Origin: Lachnospiraceae bacterium
GTDB taxonomy: Bacteria; Bacillota; Clostridia; Lachnospirales; Lachnospiraceae
Direction of reading: 5' to 3'
Assembly: GCA_017442865.1 (NCBI GenBank)
Contig: JAFRXK010000067.1
Location: forward strand, 25,487-89,486
Length of the DNA stretch: 64,000 nt
A program made the translations under genes and the position numbers. Under the pieces are notes generated by a model that saw only the letters and a program-made list of their open reading frames with translations, had not been told where the DNA came from and did no database searches. Positions 18,800-27,082 of the stretch are shown piece by piece. The first letter of the stretch is position 1. Each line of letters starts with the position of its first letter.

Positions 18800-20186
18800 T
18801 ATGAAGACTCCTCCCCGCTTTACGAAATGCTCTTGCAATCTTTAAACTGTCAGTTTCTTCATAGATTGCTTCATCCTGCCCGCCAAGAGTAATACTTCTG
18901 ATATACATGCTTCGCAGGTTATTTGTATCTTTAACATTCTTCATATGAATAAATCGGTTGTCAGGGTTGACAGTTGAAAACATAATGCTCTCTTTATCAA
19001 GCATCTCCAAAGCCCTGAGATTATGCGAGGTAAATATCAACTGTCCCTTTGCGCCCTTTTTAAATATAGCAAGCAGTTCCCCCAGCATATACTCAAATAT
19101 TCCGGCATCAAATTCGTCTATTACTAAACAAATTGATGGATTCCCAAATGCCTGTATCAGCGCATTCAATATTGAAATAATCTTTATAATTCCATCAGAC
19201 TCCATCCGTATAGGGATAGGCTTTCTGCCTTCCCGAACAGATAATAGTTCAACCTTCCAGCCATCCTCGCCGGAATCCAGTGTCTGCTTTCCGTAATCCT
19301 TTACCGAAATGCTCATGCCGGGTATGATTGTATATAATACGGTGTTAATCTGATTCACTATCTCACACAACAGATTCTTTTGATTGCCGTCCAACACAAC
19401 CGGTTCCATCAGAGGTACTGCAAAATCGCCCTTTGCACCCATCCTGTCTTTTTCAACACGAAATGCCATAGGTAACAGGAAATTCGCAGATATCACTCCC
19501 GAATGAGTATTCCTGATAACAAATAAATCTTTAAATGCAAAATTAAAAAGCTCATTTATAACTATCGCATAGTTTTTAAAACCATTATCATAATTTCTGC
19601 AGAATATCTCTCTGCTGTTCTCCCCAAAAATATATGAACAGTTGCTCTTCTCGGCAAGCTTTCTGGCTACTATAAGATCTGTTTTCAATTCCTTGTTCTT
19701 TTCAATCAATTCATCCAGCCTCTTCTGCGGCTTAAAAATAGAATCCGTATCAGTGCGCAGATAGTCCATAAAAATATTTTTATTCGTTCTCCTGCCATCC
19801 TGATTGACTGCACAATTCATATATTCTCTTTGAATATAAGCCTTCTCTGCTTCTTTTTCTATACAAACATGATAACCTACTTCAAAAAGAATATCCTTAC
19901 CGCAAATCTTGAATTCGGCATTCACTTCCGCTGCCGAAGCATCTACATCTATATAATCAATGATGCTTTGGTTCAGCTCCTCCCCAATCATGATTTGCTG
20001 TAAAAAAAACATGGCATCTACAACCGCAGTCTTTCCAGAACCATTCTGCCCATATATACCAAGTATCTCACCACTGCTAAACGACATATCCTTATCATCA
20101 GACATCGGCATACTGACAGTTCCCATCTTAACATTTTTAATATTGATAAGCGTTAATGAAGACAATCGAACAACATAATCCTTCAT
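18792..20186 (-). CDS. AAA15/AAA21-type ATPase, sensor half of a candidate ATPase-TOPRIM defence pair
   Basis: 464 residues in the ABC/SMC-like AAA class (COG1106-like). The N-terminal strand LINIKNV is followed by Walker A YGQNGSGKTAVVDAM (about 46-60), a long insert (about 80-330), the signature-region MESDGIIKIISILNAL, Walker B ICLVIDEFDAGI, and the switch IFTSHNLRALEML. Such ATPases team with TOPRIM partners in OLD-like and PARIS-like immunity (known families); the pairing here is seen directly as an 8-base overlap. The ATG has GGAGG 6 bases upstream. A good promoter, TTGCAT-N17-TATTAT, lies at 20222-20250. Confidence 0.8.
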   Translation of the reverse strand: MKDYVVRLSSLTLINIKNVKMGTVSMPMSDDKDMSFSSGEILGIYGQNGSGKTAVVDAMFFLQQIMIGEELNQSIIDYIDVDASAAEVNAEFKICGKDILFEVGYHVCIEKEAEKAYIQREYMNCAVNQDGRRTNKNIFMDYLRTDTDSIFKPQKRLDELIEKNKELKTDLIVARKLAEKSNCSYIFGENSREIFCRNYDNGFKNYAIVINELFNFAFKDLFVIRNTHSGVISANFLLPMAFRVEKDRMGAKGDFAVPLMEPVVLDGNQKNLLCEIVNQINTVLYTIIPGMSISVKDYGKQTLDSGEDGWKVELLSVREGRKPIPIRMESDGIIKIISILNALIQAFGNPSICLVIDEFDAGIFEYMLGELLAIFKKGAKGQLIFTSHNLRALEMLDKESIMFSTVNPDNRFIHMKNVKDTNNLRSMYIRSITLGGQDEAIYEETDSLKIARAFRKAGRSLHSE

Positions 20187-20221
20187 TATCAACCTCCGGT
20201 TTGTTATTTTGAATCAATAAA

Positions 20222-20250
20222 ATAATATCATATAAGCATATAAAATGCAA
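20222..20250 (-). promoter_or_regulatory. candidate promoter of the ATPase-TOPRIM operon
   Basis: Reading the minus strand, -35 TTGCAT (20250-20245) and -10 TATTAT (20227-20222) are separated by exactly 17 bases in a very AT-rich region, about 35 bases before the ATPase start. Confidence 0.5.
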
Positions 20251-20360
20251 TTATAATTTTAAAATAAGTATTTTTTATTTCAATTTCGATTTTATATTCT
20301 CAAATATTAATTTTCAAAATAAGATTGTACGGATTGCTCATTCATATACGATACCTAAAT

Positions 20361-20404
20361 AGCAGGTCTTACAAAGGCATAGCTGCCTTATATAAAACCT
20401 GCCA
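20361..20404. other. two-part hairpin after the NERD gene
   Basis: An outer stem GCAGGT/ACCTGC encloses an inner stem AAGGCA-TAGC-TGCCTT in the gap 3' to the NERD gene. No T-run follows, so a factor-independent terminator is possible but weak. The remaining AT-rich gap up to the ATPase promoter shows nothing else. Confidence 0.35.
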
Positions 20405-20414
20405 TCTAAATCAG

Positions 20415-21461
20415 CTAATATTTCGAAATAATTCTTATAATATCATCTCCATACTTGTTAACCTTCACTTCTCCAAAGCCAGCTATCCTTAACAGCTCAA
20501 ATTTATCTCTTGGTTTCTTATTGATTAAATCATCAAGCTGGCTGTTATTAAAAATATAATATGGTTTAATATTTTCTTCTTTACTTTTATCCCACCGATA
20601 CCCTCTAAGTTCATTGTATAAATCAACTTCCTGTATTTGTATGTCGATAATGTTTTTGTTTTGACTTGATGTATTCTGATTTACAGTTTCTTCTTTTTTA
20701 GCATCACTTTCATTTCCATTCTGCATATAAATATCGTACTTTGAGGTATAATCTCTTTCTATTTCTTTATGCAGACTTAAAAACCACTGAGCATTGCCAA
20801 GCATAGCCTTATCAGATTCCTCAACTTCTTTGGAGGAATTATAGAGTTCTTTAATATAAGCTACAAGCTGGTCTGCTCTAATAACCTTTTCTTTAATACT
20901 TCTCGGTGCAAAATTTGCATTCAAAACAGTCTCCGGATTAGCTAAAACTACTACTGATTTATAAAAATTATTAAATAATTTATCTCGAATCATTTGAAGC
21001 AAACGATTATGTGATTGTTCCAAAATAATTTTCTTAACTAGTTCAATATGTCTTTGATTTTGAGTTATCGGAGAGTATATACCTACTTCTCTTTTATTAT
21101 TTTCAACCCTGATAAACGCACCCTTATTATCAATTTTTATATTGCCTATTAAATTTTTGCATTCGATAAATAACACTATTTTTCTTGTTACGACAATAAA
21201 ATCAATTTGTGCGCTCAAATCTCCGTCTTCAATATATACATCATGTAAAACATACATTGGCATATGGCTATTTTTTAATTCATAAATGATTTTCTTCTCT
21301 CCGCTAATTCCATATCCCAGCATTTTTATATCCTGGTTTATTACTTTTTTTCCGTCTGAATTAAGTAATGGTTCCAACTTTTTTAATTGCTCAAGCTGTT
21401 TTTCCGCAATGCTGTCCTCTTTTAAAAAAACAGGCTCTCTCATTCTATCAAATAATCCCAT
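20415..21461 (-). CDS. NERD nuclease-like domain protein with C-terminal HRDC-like domain
   Basis: 348 residues. Residues about 50-165 match the NERD (nuclease-related) domain: GEKKIIYEL, then an acidic residue D88 in AQIDFIVVT and the E-x-K pair E100/K102 (LFIECKNL), arranged like restriction-endonuclease cores. The C-terminal about 65 residues (YNELRGYRWDKSKEE through LRIAGFGEVKVNKYGDDIIRII) look like an HRDC/RQC-tail nucleic-acid-binding module, as in RecQ and UvrD helicases. The middle is polar linker. No membrane segment. It lies between the ATPase-TOPRIM pair and a GTPase, an accessory setting that would fit DNA defence or processing; that is inference. Confidence 0.78.
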   Translation of the reverse strand: MGLFDRMREPVFLKEDSIAEKQLEQLKKLEPLLNSDGKKVINQDIKMLGYGISGEKKIIYELKNSHMPMYVLHDVYIEDGDLSAQIDFIVVTRKIVLFIECKNLIGNIKIDNKGAFIRVENNKREVGIYSPITQNQRHIELVKKIILEQSHNRLLQMIRDKLFNNFYKSVVVLANPETVLNANFAPRSIKEKVIRADQLVAYIKELYNSSKEVEESDKAMLGNAQWFLSLHKEIERDYTSKYDIYMQNGNESDAKKEETVNQNTSSQNKNIIDIQIQEVDLYNELRGYRWDKSKEENIKPYYIFNNSQLDDLINKKPRDKFELLRIAGFGEVKVNKYGDDIIRIISKY

Positions 21462-21493
21462 AACATATTCTCCTTAGTGTTAAATAATACGCT

Positions 21494-22633
21494 CTATTTA
21501 TCCTTCTCCACCTTAAACCTCTCTGCAAACATCTCTTTAAACTTCTTTCTGATTTCCTTGCTGTTCATCTGATTGACGTTTATCTCGCCCTTGTATACTG
21601 CTGTCATCAGCTGGATGTACGCTTCTCCGAGGGTCGTAGTGATAAGTCCGGCTGTCGCTCCCGATATCGAACCGCCCAGTATGGTTCCGGCTCCCGGCAC
21701 AAGCTTTAGAAGATTCGATGCGAGCGTGCGGCCTGCTATCGTGGCACCGCTTGTGCCAAGCGCAGATGTAATAAATGCCATAATGACGCTCTTGCTGACA
21801 TTCACGCCAAAAATCGCCGTGATTGACGCAATCATCGTTATCTGTGTCGGGACAAGCATTGCAGCATCCGTAAAAGGAACAGGAGCAAATCCCTCACCAA
21901 ATGATGCCGCTACCGCTGTCGCCACCGCCTTCTGGGCACGCCGTTTTTTTTCTTCCAACGACGCTTTCTGCACATTCTGCAATGTGTCTATAAGTTCGTC
22001 CGGCAGTGCCTCCGTCATGACCGATATGAGCTTATCAAGTCCGTACGCCTTGACAATATACTCGTCATCAATCTCATAATCTATCGCCAGAACAGGAACC
22101 ACCTGCACCACATCCAGATTCTCATCCAGAAGAATATTTTTCAACTGTGCTGCCTTTTTCTTTGAAAATGACTGTGTCAGCACTATGATTACCGGCACCT
22201 GAGTTACCCTGTTTTCCTCTGAAAAATCCTTAAGCCACTGTATTTCCTCCGGCTCGACCCTGTTTGACGCAGTATTAATGCAATACCAGATGCAGTGAAT
22301 CGCCTGATTGATATCCTTTGTCGCAAGACCCGCCCTGATTGTATCCATGATTTCATTTTTAACTTCCTTCTGAACCTCTCTGCCCAGCTCGAAGCCTCTC
22401 GTATCATAAACCTTCAGCGGAAAATCCTTCTTTTCAATTCTTCTCATATGCGTAGTCACCGGCTTGCCAATGCCCGTCTCAGCAAGATTCTCCCTGAACA
22501 CACTGTTAATCAGCGTGCTCTTGCCAACGCCCGTCTTGCCAGCGACCACAATATTCAGGCTCTTAAGGTTTCTGACCTTTTCACTTATCGCCCTGATACA
22601 TTCCTCAACTATTTTGTCTGTACTTATGTCCAT
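21494..22633 (-). CDS. dynamin/Era-like GTPase with DUF697-type membrane C-terminus
   Basis: 379 residues. The G1 loop is GKTGVGKST (32-40), the G2 threonine lies in GKPVTTHMR, and G3 is DTRG (77-80). The usual NKxD G4 is replaced by VLTQSFSKK, which fits the GTPase-DUF697 group. The C-terminal half is alanine/glycine-rich with amphipathic or membrane helices (about 225-345, for example TIAGRTLASNLLKLVPGAGTI), as in DUF697/YcjF-like proteins. Members are poorly characterised; some are linked to stress or defence neighbourhoods. It starts 28 bases after an AGGG-containing leader and is separated from the esterase by an inverted repeat. Confidence 0.82.
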   Translation of the reverse strand: MDISTDKIVEECIRAISEKVRNLKSLNIVVAGKTGVGKSTLINSVFRENLAETGIGKPVTTHMRRIEKKDFPLKVYDTRGFELGREVQKEVKNEIMDTIRAGLATKDINQAIHCIWYCINTASNRVEPEEIQWLKDFSEENRVTQVPVIIVLTQSFSKKKAAQLKNILLDENLDVVQVVPVLAIDYEIDDEYIVKAYGLDKLISVMTEALPDELIDTLQNVQKASLEEKKRRAQKAVATAVAASFGEGFAPVPFTDAAMLVPTQITMIASITAIFGVNVSKSVIMAFITSALGTSGATIAGRTLASNLLKLVPGAGTILGGSISGATAGLITTTLGEAYIQLMTAVYKGEINVNQMNSKEIRKKFKEMFAERFKVEKDK

Positions 22634-22737
22634 AATCTTCCCTCTTAAAACTTTATCAAACCCCTGCCTGTACCGTACCAGGCTCTTAGGTGTGTTAAAA
22701 GCATACTGCTTCCCTGCCTTTTCTGCTTATAAAAGCA

Positions 22738-22788
22738 TTGTATCATCATTTAAAAGAAATGTCATTCAACTTTTAAATGATGATACAA
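22738..22788. terminator. perfect 19-bp AT-rich inverted repeat after the esterase gene
   Basis: Arms 22738-22756 and 22770-22788 are exactly complementary around a 13-base loop. It begins 11 bases beyond the esterase stop, so it probably ends that minus-strand transcript. It lacks the GC-rich stem and clean T-run of a standard terminator, so the assignment is moderate. Confidence 0.5.
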
Positions 22789-22799
22789 ATAATCTGTCA

Positions 22800-24611
22800 T
22801 TATTTACTTTGCTGATACTTATCTATCACCTCATAAAGCTTAAGATAAGGCTCGTCTATCATGCCGATATTTTCTCCCAGTTCAAATACCTTCGTATCAT
22901 CCTCTGCAAACTGCTGCCACCTTGGGAGACCGTCGCCATTTGGGTCTCCGGTCTTTACGAAATTGACCCAGTACTCGGTCATGGCTTCCGAAAGCTTCAC
23001 ATCCTTCTCATCATAAAGCCATGCGTGGCGCCAGAGGTTTCCGTAAGCGTATGGAAGCTCTCCCGCATGATTTGAGCCGAGGCTCTTATTGTCCTTTGTA
23101 AAATAGTACTCGTATACAGGTCTGCCCTGTTCTTTAAGATAATTGCTCCATTTATAATGGCTGTAAGTAAACCATATCGCAGACATAACCCTGTTGTAGG
23201 AGCCCTTGGCGTCTCCTCCTGCATCTATTATGTATTTGTACGCCTTCTCCTGCGGCTCAGCCGGAAACAGCGCTGTCGCTTCACCGGCATAATCTCCAAG
23301 CTGTTTTTTCAGCGTTTCAGCGTAATTATCTTCATTAACCTTTACCGCCATATTAAAAATATCAGCCTCATGTACATTGAAGCCATTCAGCAATGCCTCC
23401 TCATGATTTTCTCCCTTTTCGTATGTAAGGTAAGGCTGTTCGGTAATAGCATATCCATCCAATGTCATCGCACTGTTCTGGTATTTTGTGCCCACAAGCT
23501 TTGAGGCATCAATTTTTCGAAGCTCATCAATGCTCTTAACTCCAAACTCGTCCATGATATCCTGCCCCATTTTCAGTGCATCATCAAAGCTTCTGAAGGT
23601 GTGGTATGGCTCTCTTGCGGTTATACCGCTGCTTTCGGCAATCGCCCTCACAAACAGTCCCGTGCTAAGAGGCGATACGCAAAGTGCATTTACGCTTGAT
23701 GCCCCTGCCGACTCGCCCGCTATTGTCACCTGCTTTGGGTCTCCTCCGAAGGCAGAAATGTTTTGCTGAACCCATTTAAGTGCCTGAATCTGGTCTAACA
23801 GTCCGTAATTACCCGTCGTACCGTTCGGCGACTCCGCTGCAAGCTCCTCATTTGCAAAATAACCGAACACTCCAAGACGATATCCGAAATTCACCACAAT
23901 AATGCCCTTTTTCGCAAGGTCCTCGCCCCTGTATTCACTATATGAAGGCTGCCCCGTCATAAGTGAACCGCCATGAATGTAAACCAGTACAGGCAAATTG
24001 CTTACATCACCTGCAGGCTTCCAAATGTTTAAGTACAGGGAATCCTCGCTTACCGGCTCCCTGAAATTGTCATTAAGACTTATTTTAAAATTGTGGAACC
24101 CGAAAATTGATAACAGGGAATCATATATAGGACTGTTTTGCGCCTGCATTGACATAGGTGCAAAATGGTCGCACACACGTACACCCTCCCAGCCGTCAGG
24201 CTCCACAGGCTCCTTCCATCTAAGCTCACCAACCGGCGGCTTTGCATAAGGAATACCCGTATACACCTCAACACTTTCATCCTCATTATAAACTCCGGTA
24301 AGCTGCCCCTGCGCTATCGTCACAACCTCCGTAGCCTTAGGATTTCTAATATCCACAGCCGGTATCTGCTTAAAAGGCGGTGCTAAAAACTTTACCACGC
24401 CAAACAATATAATCAAAAAAGCAATCCATCCTGCCGTGCGCCAAAGCCACGGCTTGTCATATAATGAATTTATATATAATGCTATAAATACAATAAACAA
24501 ACTGCCTGCTATAAGCCAGTCCGATATCGCGTTCTTTCCAAGCTCAAGTATCACCGCAGTTATAACCGCCGTAATCACAAGCAAAATAATAGTTCCGACT
24601 TTTATCTTCAT
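22800..24611 (-). CDS. membrane-anchored type-B carboxylesterase
   Basis: 603 residues. Three hydrophobic helices (about 5-24, 31-48, 58-78) precede a complete type-B carboxylesterase fold of about 500 residues. Visible features are the oxyanion HGG (213-215), the nucleophile elbow GESAG with S301, and the catalytic histidine region SNHAGELPYAYG. The soluble family (para-nitrobenzyl esterase-like) hydrolyses carboxylic esters. The N-terminal three-helix anchor is unusual and places the enzyme at the membrane; with three spans the catalytic domain is probably outside. The substrate is unknown. Confidence 0.88.
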   Translation of the reverse strand: MKIKVGTIILLVITAVITAVILELGKNAISDWLIAGSLFIVFIALYINSLYDKPWLWRTAGWIAFLIILFGVVKFLAPPFKQIPAVDIRNPKATEVVTIAQGQLTGVYNEDESVEVYTGIPYAKPPVGELRWKEPVEPDGWEGVRVCDHFAPMSMQAQNSPIYDSLLSIFGFHNFKISLNDNFREPVSEDSLYLNIWKPAGDVSNLPVLVYIHGGSLMTGQPSYSEYRGEDLAKKGIIVVNFGYRLGVFGYFANEELAAESPNGTTGNYGLLDQIQALKWVQQNISAFGGDPKQVTIAGESAGASSVNALCVSPLSTGLFVRAIAESSGITAREPYHTFRSFDDALKMGQDIMDEFGVKSIDELRKIDASKLVGTKYQNSAMTLDGYAITEQPYLTYEKGENHEEALLNGFNVHEADIFNMAVKVNEDNYAETLKKQLGDYAGEATALFPAEPQEKAYKYIIDAGGDAKGSYNRVMSAIWFTYSHYKWSNYLKEQGRPVYEYYFTKDNKSLGSNHAGELPYAYGNLWRHAWLYDEKDVKLSEAMTEYWVNFVKTGDPNGDGLPRWQQFAEDDTKVFELGENIGMIDEPYLKLYEVIDKYQQSK

Positions 24612-24748
24612 AAGCTTCTCCCGTATATTCTTTGATATATATATTATACATCAAACTAAATAATAAGTGTAAAAAAAATACCGACAGTCTATATTATCAG
24701 TAGAAATCAAGATAGTATCGTTGGAAGAATATTTGCTTTTTATATTTA

Positions 24749-25360
24749 TTAAATTATTATATCCTTTAAATATTTCATTACTTGCTCTGGAAATTTGTCA
24801 ACTTGTTGTTTTTTAGAAAGATATGTACAGCTATCATAGGAATCAGAACTATATGCTTTTGAAAATATACCAAGAACCTTATATGCAGGTCTAACTAAAT
24901 TCTTTACACTCTCATTATAAAGTGTTACCGGATAATCCACGTTTTTTCCATATCTAAAGCCTACACTTAGTACAGCCTTTGTATTTCCGATAAAATAATC
25001 GGACTTAATATAAATGCCACTATTTACAAAGCGACCAATCATGCAGTTATTATAAAGCAACTCTGGAAGATATGGCAGCACATCAAGCTTTTGCTGAACC
25101 ATTCCCTTATTATCAAGAGAAAAATCTCTTTCAGATAATTTTCCTGTCAAGCATGCATCATAAAATACTGACGCTGAAAGCTTGCTTGTAACGCCAGTCA
25201 AATGCAAAAAATTCATACTTCTAAAGCCAACAAAAACTGTTTTTATCTCTTGTCTACTCTGATATACTATCATAAAATGTTTATCATTTAACTTTAGCTG
25301 ATAATTCTTTGCTGCATTTATTATAATTGGCAATGCAGCATTAACATCATATTTTTTCAA
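24749..25360 (-). CDS. PBECR4-domain (Barnase/EndoU/colicin E5/RelE-like) nuclease-like protein
   Basis: 203 residues from a TTG start. The region around NFLHLTGV (50-57), followed by FYDACLTGKLSERDF and a late strand TKAVLSVGFRYGKN, matches my memory of PBECR4 (PF18813-like). These are compact RNase-like folds found in phage, ICE and polymorphic-toxin settings in Clostridia. The TTG is chosen because AGGAGAGGT lies 6 bases upstream; the frame is open further 5' but crosses a perfect hairpin and repeats that look non-coding. No antitoxin gene lies next to it. Function as a toxin is inferred from the family only. Confidence 0.65.
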   Translation of the reverse strand: MKKYDVNAALPIIINAAKNYQLKLNDKHFMIVYQSRQEIKTVFVGFRSMNFLHLTGVTSKLSASVFYDACLTGKLSERDFSLDNKGMVQQKLDVLPYLPELLYNNCMIGRFVNSGIYIKSDYFIGNTKAVLSVGFRYGKNVDYPVTLYNESVKNLVRPAYKVLGIFSKAYSSDSYDSCTYLSKKQQVDKFPEQVMKYLKDIII

Positions 25361-25383
25361 CCAAGCACCTCTCCTAAAATTAT

Positions 25384-25411
25384 AAAGGGCTATCCTATCG
25401 GATAGCCCTTT
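25384..25411 (-). terminator. perfect 12-bp hairpin in the leader of the PBECR4 gene (attenuator-like)
   Basis: AAAGGGCTATCC and GGATAGCCCTTT flank a four-base loop, followed on the minus strand by a T/A-rich tail and then the AGGAGAGGT ribosome site. Its place between any upstream promoter and the TTG start would let it act as an attenuator. It could also be the terminator of an earlier transcript. Confidence 0.5.
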
Positions 25412-25430
25412 ATCTTCTGTAATATGCTGA

Positions 25431-25511
25431 TTTTTCTGTTGTCTGCCAACCTGCCATCCTATATTATGGCTTAAATATGGAGTTTTTCTGTTGCTCCCCA
25501 ACCTGCCAACC
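25431..25511. repeat. two 29-base direct repeats upstream of the PBECR4 gene
   Basis: Copies at 25431-25459 and 25483-25511 share TTTTTCTGTTG and CCAACCTGCCA blocks with a few differences and lie 52 bases apart. They sit upstream of the leader hairpin and could be binding sites or remnants of a duplicated leader. Confidence 0.5.
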
Positions 25512-25633
25512 TACGAATTGACTTATATATCAGATTTTTATGGTGTCAGCACACCAAAGCGAAACGAATTCGCTCTATTAATAGTATATAAACTCATAAA
25601 AAATATGTCAACATATTTTCAGTAAACTTCTTT

Positions 25634-26818
25634 TTAATAATTCTTTTCACTCACTTCAAAATAGCTCTGCGGATGGAAGCATACAGGGCATACCTCAGGA
25701 GCCTCTAAGCCTACTACGATATGACCGCAATTTCTGCACTCCCAGATAGTCACGCCACTCTTTTTGAATACTTCCATAGCTTCAACATTGTGCAACAATG
25801 CACGGTATCTTTCTTCATGATGCTTCTCTATAGCGCCTACGCCCCTGAACTGTGCAGCAAGCTCCGTAAAGCCTTCCTCCTCAGCCTCTTTTGCCATGCG
25901 CTCATACATATCTGTCCACTCGAAGTTTTCACCCTCGGCAGCATGAAGAAGATTTGCAGGCGTATCGCCTAATTCGCCAAGAGCCTTAAACCAGAGCTTT
26001 GCGTGCTCCTTTTCATTCTCCGCTGTCTTTAAGAACAATGCTGCAATCTGCTCGTAACCATTCTTCTTTGCAACCGAAGCATAATAAGTATATTTGTTTC
26101 TTGCCTGTGATTCTCCCGCAAATGCCTCCCAGAGATTTTTCTCTGTCTTTGTACCCGCATACTTATTGCCGGCAGGCTTCTCCTCAACAGGTGCCGGAAT
26201 AACAACCTTTTCAAAATCAGAAGCCGGGTGCTTGCAGAGCGGGCAGATGTAATCAGCAGGAAGCTCCTCGCCAACATATTCATATCCGCAGATTTTGCAG
26301 CGCCATATAGTCTGTCCCTCCGGCGTAGTTCCGACTGCCTCCGGCTTTGGCTTAATGCTCTCCTGATAATATTCATAGGTTGCCGACGGTATGTCAGACA
26401 GAACGCCCATATCTGTCACATCTGCAATAAACATCGTATGTGTGCCAAGGTCAATGCTCTGGCAGACACTTGCAGAAATATAAGCATTCGTGCCCTTTGT
26501 GATGCAGAGTGTGCCATTGTCCACGCGCTTACAGTCTGCATAATTCTCAAATTTATTAACATCCCTTCCTGACTGGAATCCAAAGTGCTTAAACAAATCA
26601 AAGGATGCATCCTGACTTATAACAGATGCGCAGAACTTACCCGTTTTTACAATCATATCGTGGGTATAATTTGTCTTATTTACCGTAAGACTTACCTTAT
26701 TAGGTTCAGCCGTTACCTGTCCGAGGGTATTTGTAATGCAGCCATTGTCCTTCTCGCCTTCAGTGGCTGTCACTACATATAATCCATAACTTATCTTGTA
26801 CATTGCTTTACTATCCAT
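25634..26818 (-). CDS. four-domain flavin reductase-rubredoxin-rubrerythrin-rubredoxin fusion
   Basis: 394 residues. Residues about 1-155 form an FMN-binding flavin reductase-like split barrel ([20 protein letters not shown]). Next comes rubredoxin 1 with C174, C177, C192 and C195. A rubrerythrin four-helix diiron domain spans about 225-345 ([24 protein letters not shown]). Rubredoxin 2 has C361, C364, C377 and C380. Rubrerythrins reduce hydrogen peroxide in anaerobes, taking electrons via rubredoxin and NAD(P)H-flavin reductases. Here the whole electron path may lie in one chain. AAGGAGG precedes the ATG. Cytosolic oxidative-stress defence is the likely role. Confidence 0.92.
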   Translation of the reverse strand: MDSKAMYKISYGLYVVTATEGEKDNGCITNTLGQVTAEPNKVSLTVNKTNYTHDMIVKTGKFCASVISQDASFDLFKHFGFQSGRDVNKFENYADCKRVDNGTLCITKGTNAYISASVCQSIDLGTHTMFIADVTDMGVLSDIPSATYEYYQESIKPKPEAVGTTPEGQTIWRCKICGYEYVGEELPADYICPLCKHPASDFEKVVIPAPVEEKPAGNKYAGTKTEKNLWEAFAGESQARNKYTYYASVAKKNGYEQIAALFLKTAENEKEHAKLWFKALGELGDTPANLLHAAEGENFEWTDMYERMAKEAEEEGFTELAAQFRGVGAIEKHHEERYRALLHNVEAMEVFKKSGVTIWECRNCGHIVVGLEAPEVCPVCFHPQSYFEVSEKNY

Positions 26819-26844
26819 ACACCAACCTCCTTATAATAATTCAT

Positions 26845-27025
26845 TTACTTCACAACACCACTTTTAAATACAAAATACTGCATAGAGTGGAACATTTTTT
26901 TCTTATCTTCAAAGCCAAAATTTTTGGAAGACAGCTTAATCGCATAATCAGGATTATATCTCTCCATATAAACCTTTTTTAACGTAAAATTACACGAGTT
27001 TTTATCAGAATATCTCTTTTTTCGA
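26845..27025 (-). pseudogene. remnant of an ATP-binding (AAA_14/DUF4143-like) protein C-terminus
   Basis: This gap encodes, in one frame, about 55 codons ending with a stop: LKKVYMERYNPDYAIKLSSK, then NFGFEDKKKM. It resembles the C-terminal tail of the DUF4143-type ATPases common in Lachnospiraceae (recalled pattern). There is no start codon with a ribosome site, and the frame breaks near 27025. The remaining gap before the rubrerythrin gene holds nothing else visible. Confidence 0.45.
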
Positions 27026-27082
27026 CAGGAACATTGTGTTTGTGGTTTTTGATATTAAACTAATGCTCCGCTATGCAAATAA

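Noticed and set aside
17294..20186. Three-gene defence operon including the small predicted ATPase
   Set aside because: The 27-base spacing allows cotranscription, but the downstream ATPase belongs to a family often found alone, so I did not claim it as part of the pair.
18122..20186. Firm naming as PARIS (AriAB) or RloAB
   Set aside because: The ATPase-TOPRIM layout fits, but no diagnostic family motif could be confirmed without a profile search.
22464..23075. 203-codon plus-strand open frame across the GTPase/esterase gap
   Set aside because: It is antisense to two well-supported genes, has no ribosome site and has a low-complexity composition.
25361..25501. 5' extension of the PBECR4 gene
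   Set aside because: The frame is open, but it runs through a perfect hairpin and direct repeats and has no ribosome site at its ATG, whereas the TTG has a strong one.
25431..25511. CRISPR-like repeat
   Set aside because: Only two imperfect copies and no regular spacer series or cas genes.
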